From contig JAPFBL010000164.1 in the NCBI GenBank assembly GCA_026182355.1, positions 62,001-126,000 of the forward strand: a stretch of DNA of 64,000 bases, read 5' to 3'. This DNA comes from Hermatobates lingyangjiaoensis (taxonomy: Eukaryota; Arthropoda; Insecta; Hemiptera; Hermatobatidae). The notes under the pieces were generated by a model that was given only the letters and a program-made list of their open reading frames with translations, did not search any database and was not told where the DNA came from. The position numbers and the translations under genes were made by a program. Positions 27,224 through 39,700 of the stretch are shown here, in pieces (position 1 is the stretch's first letter; each line of letters begins with the position of its first letter).

Positions 27224-28563
27224 ATTTCACATAAACACGTGAAATAACAATCAATGATCAAACCACAATATGACATCGGAAAACAAGACTAAGATCTTTC
27301 AACCGTAACAAGCGTTATTCGTCAGAGTCAAAAACCCAACTAAGTTTTTGTTAGTTATACGTATTGTTGGTGTAGATAGGTAGCAGATCTTCCTTAATCC
27401 ATGTTATATTGAAGGGAATCGCAGTTTGGGTATTCATGATACCCTTCAATTGGGTTTTTGAGTCTGACGAAGACCACTTGTTACGGTTGAAATTTTGTTT
27501 TCCCATTTCATATTGTGGTTTGATCATTGATATATATATATATATTGATAAAAAAAAGTGTCGACCGTTGAATAGAAACAAAACTAAAATTTATCGGGAC
27601 TCGGTCAGTTCTTCAGGTTCAAATTAAACTTACCAAGAACTGACCGAGTCCCGATAAATTTTAGTTTTGTATATATATACAAAATTATATATTAAGAATT
27701 ATATATATAATTCTTAAATATATATATATATAAGAATTTACTTTAATATTCTTAATCTATTTATTCTCTATTAGTCCAGTTATACCGTTGACCTTTCAAC
27801 TCTTTTATTCTAACCGCTTGTTTCTTGTTCATTATTGACCTTTGACCTTCTCCTTATATTAACCTTATCCTTTTAATCTATTTATAGGAATGACTAAGCA
27901 TGAGTCATCGATTTTAATTTAACATGTCACTTGGGCAACTCCTTTTCTAGTTAAACCCTGTTAGCAGGAGGTTAGTTCGTAGGATCGAATCTCTCAGTCT
28001 TAAGATCGTGAATGCCGAGACTGTGGTTAATTTTAATGATACCTGTTTAAAAGAGGATCTGCTGCCTATTTATACCAATATATACATATAGACCAACCAT
28101 CTCTGAACCAGTGCGCCTGGTTTCCCTCTCTTATCTCTCCTGAAGACGGTCCAAACCGAAAATTAGAGACTGTAAGTGTGTTCTTTTGATTTCTCTATGT
28201 TTCTTTGTCTATATTGAACTATATATATATATATCAACATCAGAAATTTAAAAATATGACGAAGATCTCTCAACCAAAACAAGTCGTCTTCGTCAAAGTC
28301 TCACTCATAGTGCATGAGAACCTCAATACAAGAACCTCAACAAACAACAACAAAACTCACTTCAATACTTCGATCTTGTCATCATCAAGAAGAGAAAAAG
28401 AAGAAACCTGCTGTTTGCCAGCTGAGGTGAACTTTTCTTCATCTTTTCTAATGATGTCATGGTCAAAATATTGAAGTGAGTGTATCTGCCTTCGTTGTTT
28501 CTCCGTGTTCTTTTCTTTTACTTGTTTGCTAAATTATACTAACGGACTGTTTCATGTTTTGAA

Positions 28564-28626
<63 letters not shown>

Positions 28627-31600
28627 ATATATATATGATCAAACCACAATAAGAAATGGGAAAACAAGACTAAGATCTTTCAACAGTAACAAGCGGTCTT
28701 CGTCAGAGTCAAAAACCCAACAGTTGGGTTTTTGACTCTGACGAAGACCGCTTGTTACTGTTGAAAGATCTTAGTCTTGTTTTCCCATTTCTTATTGTGG
28801 TTTGATCATTGATTGTTGTTTCACGTGTTTATGTGAAATCTTTATATATATATATATAATGTTATTGATTTTTACCTCTATAAAGGAAGTCACTAGAGAG
28901 ATAGTCCCAATTATGAAGTAATATTGAGCATTGCCTGCAAGGGTGTTGAGATTAGATTCTTCTTCTTTCTTTAACTCTATCCTAAAATAAATATATAACA
29001 TACACTTAATAAATACAATTCAAAACAGCTAGATTACTAATTATTTTAATGTTTCAGACTACACTTACAGGTGGAAAGGGAGAATTTTTTCATTGTAATC
29101 CATTACATCGTAATTATAGATTTTTCTTTGTTCTTCCTGCAAAAAAATATATCTAAATATAAAGATAATATATTAGTTATAGCTTGTTTTAAGCAAAAAT
29201 CCTTATGGATCAACGAAGTGTTATTCAGGTGTTATTTTTTTTTATATGTCGGGGACCAGGTGAGCTCAGTGGCAAACGTGCTCGCCTCTGAAGTGGTGGG
29301 TCCGGGGTTCGGTACCCAATCGGGTACCGAATTCACCGTATTCATGTGAAAGGTCAATAAATCTGAGGACGTTAAACCATCGGGTCCGAGTCAGTACGAT
29401 GTCAGGTACTTGTTTGATTCCTACTCTAACGAACTATACTCAAATATACTTGAGTTAAGCAAAATTTGAGACTCTCTATGCAGAATGAATTTTTCTTTAG
29501 AAGGTATCACAAAGAACCAATGATCTGCCGATGTATGGTCCCTTGTGCGACTGCCCTTGCAACCTAACCTAACCTACCTTACATACAAAGTCACATATTG
29601 TGTTCAACATATTATAATTTGATACAATGAGTGCTTTAAAATACTCATTATACAGCCTACTTTAATATTAAAATAGTCAATAAATGTCATCTGGTATAAA
29701 AAACTGGAATATCTGATTAAATTAGCTCTTAAGTTAACAGAAAAATTATAAAGTAGAAAGATAAAAGTTTCCAAAAATTTGAGTTAGAAAGTTTATTAAC
29801 TTGAACTTGTTCAAGTTAATTTTTGAACTTGTGTATGTATATAAATAATGTACGCTTTTTTCCTTTATCGAAGTTTGGTCCAGCATTAAACAATTCTCAT
29901 AAAAACACCTTTAAGCTAACGTTTAGTCCATATTTCTAGGCATCTTCAGGGCTTGGATTCTTCATTTGCTGAAAGAGTTTACAGTGTTAGTTCATATCTA
30001 ATCAACATACATATAGACAAAACGTTGGTATAAAGATATTTATTTGAGAATTGTTTGAAGTTGGACCAAAAATTGATTAAGAAAAAGTAGTTTATCATGT
30101 ATGTGGTCAAGATAAAAAAACTTTGTATTTATAATATATACATTAAGTACAAATAATATATTATATATAAATTCAAATATATATAATTTATAAGATAACA
30201 TATATTATAATATATGCTTCAATCGTATCTTTGTAATAAAGCATGTTTATGTGCAGACTTTTGTTAGTCATTTCAGAGTATGTGTGTTTGAAGGGTTGAG
30301 TTCTGAAACTGGAACTTAAAAATTATTCATAGTTAATGGGTTAGTTCCACTGAGGTACTTTAAGAGTTAGTTGCTCTTGAAGATGGGATCTAGACGGACC
30401 CGAAACAGGTCGAGCTTTTCTGACACTTTACGAGGTATGACGGACAGTATTACTACTAATTCAAAAATTATTTGTCTATTTGAAATCCTAGTTTTCAATT
30501 AATTGTATGCATATATTTAGTTAATTAGAATAAAAAAAAAACAAATAAAAGGATACTGACTATACTCATATGACGGAGAAGTATGTTGACAACTTTGCCA
30601 AAAATGATTGCTGCAATTGGATTGATCATGCCGTTGATAACTCCACTGATTAGTCCCAAAGTCATGAATAACTTGTCCTTAATGGTGGTGAACTTGAGCT
30701 GGGGAATAAGTTCATTAGGGAACATAAGTATACTTGATCAGACATATTTACAAATGATGATAAATGTTTATGAAAGTGTTATTAAATAATCATGCCCCTT
30801 CAGTTTTGGTCAATACACTCACCACTTCTCTCTGTTATCAAACAATTTTAGAACGAGGCATAAACTTTTTCTTTCATTCCACCCTTTCGGTCTAAGCACC
30901 AACTAGGTACCACCCGCCTCACCCAGCTACGGTCAATTTACTTACTTCTTCCCTCTCGCCTTACCTAGCTCCAGTCAATTTACACCCTTCTTCCCTCTAG
31001 CCCCGACTATTTAGGATTATTTTACCCCATTTCAGACAAGACATACACATTTCCTTCTGTTATCAAGACATTAGTTAGAAATAAAAATACAAAAACAAAA
31101 ATTTTTGAAATCAAAGTTACAGGGTGCACGAAATTCAAAAAGTATTGCTACTTTTTGATCTCACCTGTGTTTAACAAATTCAAATATATCAACCGTTTGA
31201 TAGAATATGTGTATTATGAATATATATATATATATATTGGTCTGACAAACTATGTAAAATAAATTCACTTAGAGAAAACACATACTAGAGGTAATTAAAC
31301 ACACTAGTATATTTCAAGTAAATTGTTGTCGGATGGAAAGACGTAAGCCGCTTCTAAGACATGCAAACATTCACTGACAACGCTGCCAAAATATAGTATC
31401 CAAGTTTTGTGATCACTTGTATGTGTTTTATTTCTGTGAATTTTTTATATATATATAATCAATGATCAAACCACAATATGAAATGGGAAAACAAGACTAA
31501 GATCTTTCAACCGTAACAAGCAATATTCGTCAAAGTCAAAAACCCAACTGGGTCTTGTTTTCCCAATTCATATTACTTTTTTCTCCTGAAGACGAATTAC

Positions 31601-31716
31601 CCGCAAAATTTGAGTTTGTGAATGTGGTTCTTTACTCTCTGTGTTACTCTTCTTCTATTTTGAAGTCGTATCGTGTCAAGTTTGGAACATCTCTCCGATT
31701 TTTAAGTAACTATATG

Positions 31717-31762
<46 letters not shown>

Positions 31763-32410
31763 CAAAGAAACATAGAGAAATCAAAAGAACACACTTACAG
31801 TCTCTAATTTTCGGTTTGAACCGTCTTCAGGAGAGATAAGAGAGGGAAACCAAGCGCACTGGTTCAGAGACGGTTGGAGACTCAACTATCCTGGGTCTCC
31901 AACCGTCTCTGAACCAGTGTGCTTGGTTTCCCTCTCTTATCTCTCCTGAAGACGGTTCAAACCGAAAATTAGAGAGTGTAAGTGTGTTCTTTTGATTTCT
32001 CTATGTTTCTTTGTCTATATTGAACTATATTTGTCCGTTTTGGATCGTATTTTCAACGAAAAAGTGTATATATATATATATTGTGTTGCTCTTTGTTAAT
32101 CTCGAACTCGTATATATATATATATATACAATTAAAAGAAACGGTCCAGCGGACTTTTTTCAATAAAATAAAAAACGAAGGAAACACACAGAAAGACACA
32201 GACATAACTCACATCGATATTTCGACAATCGTCGTCATCAGGAGGTGCGAAGAGCGAAGAGTCCCGCAGGAAGACAGGGCGGTACCGCCCTGTCTTCCTG
32301 CGGGACTCTTCGATCTTCGCTCTTCGCACCTCCTGATGACGACGATTGTCGAAATATCGATGTGAGTTATGTCTGTGTCTTTCTGTGTGTTTCCTTCGTT
32401 TTTTTATTTT

Positions 32411-32441
<31 letters not shown>

Positions 32442-33707
32442 TGATAAATGTATCAACCTTGGAATAGAAACAAAACTCAAGTTTATAGGGACTCGGTCAG
32501 TTGAACCTGAAGAACTTGTTTGAAGCATACAACATATGAACGTATGTTGAAGCATACAGTTTCTTGTACAGAAAAAAATTCATGTGTCATAGTTTTTTGT
32601 ATATAATAATGTTCTGGGATCAACAGTATTTTTCCTTTAAAAAATTATACTGAATATTCTGAGAATCGTTTAAAGCATTTACGGGTTGAATAATACCATT
32701 GTGTCAAAATAGTAATAGGTTGGAAATTTGAGATGTCTCATTCTACATTTAAGATAATTGGAATAGTGATAAAGAATGATTTACGAGCCTGTAAAACAGT
32801 ACAGTTTTTAATCAAATTACTCTGTTTCCTGGGTGCAGTTTTTTTTTTAACTTTCCTTGTTTGTTTTATGTTTCTATTTATAAAAGAAACTTCTTATTGT
32901 TTTATTATGTAAATGGTTTTATTAAATCTATTGTTAACCGAATATCAGTTACAATGTTATAGTGAAATAAAATATTCACGAAATGGCTAAATCAATATGT
33001 ATTTGTAAAATTTGAAGTGTGTCATAAATATATTTGTAAAGTTAAAAGCTCTATCTGTACATTTTGTGATTTCCTGAGGATTTAAACTGTAAAATACTAA
33101 AGTGACTGGTGCTATGTCATAAATAGTTAATGTTTTGTTTCCAGAAAATCAATTTGTAAAGTCTAATTAATGCTTCTAATATTTATAATTTAACATGGTT
33201 TCTTTCTTTAGCGATAATTTTCGTGGAATTCACCATCATTTCTTTTGTGAGTCTTGTCTTATGGAGTGCTGTTGTATGGGATTTTGGCGCGCCGGCAGAA
33301 AGGTGCATTGTAATTAGAAGCATTAATAATTCAAGAAAAGCAGCCAGCCATAAATATCCAACGTAATAATTCTTGTCGAATTTTAAAATTATTTTCTAAC
33401 AGGCTAAACCAGATTAGCCAGGTAGTAAGTGAGTCCAACCACCCTGCCTTAATCCCCAATAATGCCCCGTGACCCAGGTGGTTGTCCTGTGAACATTCCA
33501 ATAGTAATCCACCTCTATATATATAAACTAACAATCCTACTATTATTCTCATTATTGTCCTGATGATGAATGTGGTACATTCGAAACATGTCGACTAGCA
33601 ATATTGGTGATAAGCTTTATAGTTTTAATGAAGAGACGAGGAAGGAATTCCGGAAACTGGAGAAATTGTGTAAGAAACAGATACAAGCCAAATATGGGGC
33701 GTTATTT

Positions 33708-33750
<43 letters not shown>

Positions 33751-36700
33751 ATCAGAAGGAGACATGAATGAAAACAATATGCCATGATTCACTTTCAATA
33801 TTCAGATACTATTAACGGTCATCGTCAGGGGAGGAAGTTCTACCGTGAAATAAGTTAACTCTCATAGAGTTGTCAACTGTCAAAGAGCTTTATAAGATAT
33901 AGACGGGTCAGTCAGGCCACAATGAAACTTAAAAACGATTTAAAAATAGTTAAAGAAGAAGAATATGAACTAAATAAAATATGTTATAACCACACAAAAT
34001 TAAATTTGAAGAAAATATCTTTATAAAATTGATATATTAAAGAAACTAATAATGGTTTAAAATAGCCTGATACATATATACGATCAAACCACAATATGCA
34101 AAGGGAAAACAAGACTAAGATCTTTCAGCTGTAACAAGTGGTCTTCGTCAGAGTCAAAAACCCAACTCAGTCAGTCATCAACTCAAGTCAGTTGGGTTTT
34201 TGACTCTGACGAAGACCGCTTGTTACTGTTGAAAGATCTTAGTCCTTTTTCCCTTTTCATTTTGTGCTTTTATCATTGATTGTTATTTCACGTGTTTATG
34301 TGAAATCTTGTTATATATATAAATTTATAATAAGGTATTGTTTTCTTGACCACAATTTACTAATAAGAAATTTTTCTTCTTTTTGGAGTTTGGTTAGGGT
34401 TAATATACGGAATCACCTTTTTGCCAACATTTCGTCTTTATATCAAGACATCCTCAAGGCTATAAACTAACAAAAAACAATGGACATTTGTCATATCTAC
34501 TTTACAATCATCATAACAAATTCAAACAACTTATTTACTCAAGGCTAGCATCTAATTCCGAACTAACAAAACCGTTATCTGTCATTGCATGTGCGGCTAC
34601 CAAGCGACACTTATTGAAAACACTGTTTTTATATTACAATTAATCCATGGCAATACAAACTAAGATAACATTGCAACATTACCTATTTATAATGGAACTA
34701 TAAATTCTACTTAAATTATCAGTATCGGTTTTTTTATTGCAAGTATTGTTAGTATTTTTTATATGGATCATCTCTTTTATCAATCTTTTATTGTATGAAG
34801 TTATCATACAATAAATGATAGATAAAAAAAATGAAGTATGAAAAATAAACGTAAAAAATATGAAAAGTATGAAGTTATCATACATGAGATAAGAAAACAT
34901 TACCATATATATATATATATATATAGAGGGAGAGAGAGATTTCACATAAACTAAGTAAAGTAATACTTAGTTTTTCTGTTTCAAAATTTATACTTCTGCC
35001 TATGAAAAAGGTTTTAAATTAAAACCGAAACGTTGGCAATGAGTTTAATTTGAACCTGAAGAACTGACCGAGTCCCGATAAATTTTAGTTTTGTAGTATA
35101 TATAGATATCTGATTGGTTGATGCGGGACCAAATAAGCTTGACTTTTTTTTTTTTTTTTTTTTTTTTTGTCCCGCATCAACCAATCAGATATCAGAACCG
35201 GACACCTCATGTAGATTTTCAATATATATACATATGCATTACTTTTGACATATACTCTATGCAATCATAATAAATATACTCTTTACGAGTCAGTACAATT
35301 ACAAGTTATATGACTTCAAACATACCAGCCTTCGGATGACGTAGATAGATTCCTTTAATGTTAACTTTGGGTGACTCTTTTTGTTCCTGAAAAAAAACCA
35401 CTAAACATTATTTTTAAAGTAAAAAATAGATAACACCAGTGAAATGATTAAACGGATATAGAATTATTTTTTTAGGTTACCTAGTAAATAAAAACAGAAA
35501 AAAAAATTAGAAATAGATTACTGATTACGAGAATTGGTTTAATTTCTCAACAAACATTTAAAAGAATTTAATAAAACTGTTAAATAATTCAATGGTAAAA
35601 CACATTTTCTTTTTAATTTATCTGTTTTTTTTATTATTTTATTAACAAAAATTTCGAGCTTCCCACTAAGAAGTTGTCCTGCAGGGAAATAAAGAATAAC
35701 ATTAAAATTGTTTTAAGGTACTAACTAGTAGTACTTTTAAATTGATTGTGTGAATTTTTTTTGTTTTCCAATGCTCACATTATAAGCTTTCACCATTTGT
35801 GTTGTTAATAGGCGGAAAGTGTTTCTCATTTATTATTTGGTACCAATTTTAGTAATGGGTAAATCCTATACTGGGTTCATTCTACATTGCGGATCCTAAA
35901 TTTTGCCTAGAGAAGGGTATTAAAAAAAGGGTTGAAAAAACCCTTTTTGAAAATTGAAAAAACGATTACCTGCCTCCATATTGACTAGGAACTGTCGCCT
36001 TATCACCCTCCTCGAGAGACGTGTTCAGATTAAGGATGATTTAGTTTTCATCGGAATAGTTCGAGGATATCCAATTTTATAATAGTTTATTAAATAAATT
36101 ACCATTTATATGGAGATTTTCAAATAATAGCTTTTGTTCCACTAAAGCAAAGTTCTCAGGTTTTTTTTTTGTTTATTGCAAGTAAATCATAGTAATGATG
36201 AAAAAAACTCCATTCTCAATATAACTCATTTACATTAAGTCGTTGTTTTTTTAATAATCTTAAGATGAAGTTTGGATGTGAACATGAAGTGCTCTTCTTC
36301 AGGTTATAAAGTGTATTTAAGAAACTTGGTAGCACTTAGAAATGAAGTTACTTATAAATGTGTATAGAAAAGTAATACATAATGTAGCTTAAATACATTT
36401 TTGTTTGCTGTGATAAATGGATAGCAATGAACAGTAGAAGGAATATTTTGTTTGTTTGTTTTCTATTTTAGATGTAACCTACAGATGAACGCTTACATGA
36501 TCGATACGTTGTGTATAAACATTTGTATATGGATTCTTTTATAATCCTTTTTAGCATGAGAAAATATTGCAGAGTAACTGACTCCACAACTTACAAAATT
36601 GTTGCTGCTACTAATTCAAACATTAACATCAAAATTGTAATAAACTTGCGAAATTATTCATCCCTCAATTGTAAACTTCTTTTATTTTTTTGATCCTGAT

Positions 36701-39700
36701 AATATTATTTCAAAAATTATTTAAAATATCTGATTTAGCTGGCAGTACTAACAATAATTTTCAAAAATAAGAGCCAAGTAAGTTTCCTATAATAAAAAAA
36801 AAAGAAAAAAATATTGAAAAAATACAAATAGCAAATAAAAAATGTTAAAAAATAATAACAGTATTGAAGTTAAAGAACATTTCTACACTACTAACGTATG
36901 TTTGAGTGTTTCAGTTTATAAATTGTTTCAATCAATTTGAAAACTAGAATTTCGTTTGAACTAATTATTAATTAATAGAAATAAGGATAAATATTACAAA
37001 TTTAAAGAAAAAATAAAGTTATTATTTTTAAATCACATTGGTGTTGATGTAGGCTGGTTTTGGTTGCAGTAGATGTCCCACAATAGAACATACACAGACC
37101 GGAGATACAAGTAGACCCTTTGTGATACTATGCAGTAAACATTATACAATGTGAGACCTGAATTTAACCTAACTATAGTGTTTTTATAGTAGGAATGTTT
37201 AACGAGTACCTGACATTGTACATGCTCGGGACCGATGTCTAGTAATGTGCTCTCCCAGGGACGATATAATCAGATTTTATCATATTCCGTATGTATAATT
37301 TGAGGGCTAGAGTGTGTATTGAACACCAGATGTACCAGTCCAGCGGTGATCACATTTCCACTGGACTGAAATGCCACCATCCCCCCCCCCCCCCCAATTT
37401 AAAAAGTATCTGTAGAGATCAAAATCAATGATTTATCATTGATCAAAAATTTTTTCCAGCATTTATACATATCACAATAATTCGTAAACTCTTATCTTAA
37501 CAAAGAAATGATTGACTACTAGTACATGAAAATAAAAAAAAAAGAAGAAGATATTTTAGAGTCTTAAATAACGTTTTTTGCCAGTATGGAATATCAACAA
37601 GTGTCAACAATTTAAGTAGCAATTGTAGTCGGGGAGGGGGGATCTGAAAGGTCTGTGACCTGGGCCTTAAATGGAGAGGAAGGGAAGAACTCTTAAAAAA
37701 AGGAAGGAAATGAAATGCCAATTTCCAAATTTTAGGTCTCCTTGAAAACATTAATAAAGGTTTTTTAACTGACAAATACTCTAAAAAAAAAGACGGCATT
37801 CAGCCAATACTATAACGTTTATAAAAGCAAAATGGTTGAATATTCACGAGTACTGAATTTGTTAAAATTTTTTATTAACAATAAATTTGTTTAAGTCATC
37901 ATATTTTTCTCAGAATAGTTAATCAATAATATATTTTATAACATGGTATTGGAGTTAACATGTTTAGTTGTTTCAATTGAATTTTAAATTTTAGAGAAAA
38001 ATAACTGTTTGAAACTTATGTCAGCTGTTGTAAATTGTAAATCTTAATACAGCCAAATTTTTGTGAATAGGATGAGGGGGGGGGGAGGAGCATATTTGTC
38101 AATTGTTTAGTGTAGCAGAAACTATTGTATTCCCCTAGGAACATTTGTAGATATTCATATAAAATAAATTTAGAACTTGGCGAAGATATTTCCAATAATT
38201 ACTAGGCTAGGCATAAATATATGTGAATCTGTGAATGGACAGGACACCAGATATATTCTCATAGATACAAAAATAGACACACATTCATACACACCAAAAT
38301 ATATGTTTATACAGAAATAAAATAGTCGATTGTCTGTTCATAAATAACATGGTAAACAGCTGAAGTAAAAAATAAATAAACCGCCTCTGGACTGGTGGCT
38401 CCGGGGTTCGATACCCACTGTGGCCCCCGATTTATTCATGTAGAAGGTGAATAAATCTGTGCATGAAGTTCTTTGGAGAGGGGGTTAAGCCGTTGGTCCC
38501 GAGCCTGTATGATGACAGGTTAGGTTTACAGTGGCCGTCTCGAGTGAAAACACACATAGGCCGCAAGCCGGCCCCTTGTCATACCACAAAGAAGAATTTG
38601 GGGCTATTCTCTCCCGTTCCTGATCCACGATGTCAGATACTCGTCAAATATTCCTTCTCTAAATACACTTGATTTAGATAAATCTAGACTACCAATGTAG
38701 AATCAATCTTCATTGTTTGGTATGACAAAGGGCCATATTCCGCCTGTGTGTGTGTGTGTGTGTGTGTGTCTTCCCTTGTGGGACTGCTAATTCAACCTTA
38801 TTAATACATAACACAATAAACACAGCTGAATAAACATATTTATCATTAAATTAAGTTTTCCATATTTAGATTTTCATTAAAATGAACTAAAATATATGAC
38901 TTAATGATGGAATATTAATTTAATAAAGGAGGTTATGGCTCTGAATGATGAAATGTGACTTATCAATGTTATCTGTAATCTGAATTTGATAGTGTTTTGA
39001 TTGGTTTTATTGGAGATCGATTGCAGTTTACATATTTAACGTTGGTAAACTGTTATGGGCTCATCTTGAATTAGGTTAGTTTAGGTTGCCGAGGCCATCA
39101 AACGAAAAAATACGCCGAACATTGACCCTTTGTGAAACCAAACAATGACATTCTATATGTAATACTAAATTTTGTCTTACTCAAGTGTATTTAGAGTAGG
39201 GATCTTTAAAAATTACCTGACATCCTACAGGTTAGGGACCGACAGCTTAACGACGTACTCAAAATTTTTTTACCTCCCGCGTGAATAAATCGAGAGCCAG
39301 AGTGGATATCGAACTCCGAATCTACCAATTCAAAGGCGAATACGTAAGCAACTGGTATACACTGGCCCCTTCATTTTTAATTAAGTATAATTTCAGAATA
39401 CCATATGCCACCAAGCAATAATCTTAGTACAAATTATAATTCTTGGCTAGTCAAGTCATTATACTGATAAGAGGATTCATATCGGAGACCTATTGCAGTT
39501 GGGCTATTTGAATAAACATTCAAATAGCAACTCTTTTTGACTCGATTCTGATGAAAAAATTCTAAGTGATAGTAAACAAATCCATCAAGTACAATAGTCA
39601 TCCATTATCCGAAATTGATTTCTCAGTCTTTAGAGCTATATTACCTTTTCTGATAATCACCAACATTAATTCATGATTTTAACAAAATTTTTCTCACAAA

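Noticed and set aside
37497..37799. 100-codon minus-strand open frame
   Set aside because: Low-complexity leucine/phenylalanine/lysine content, no domain, no splice link to the ABCB gene.
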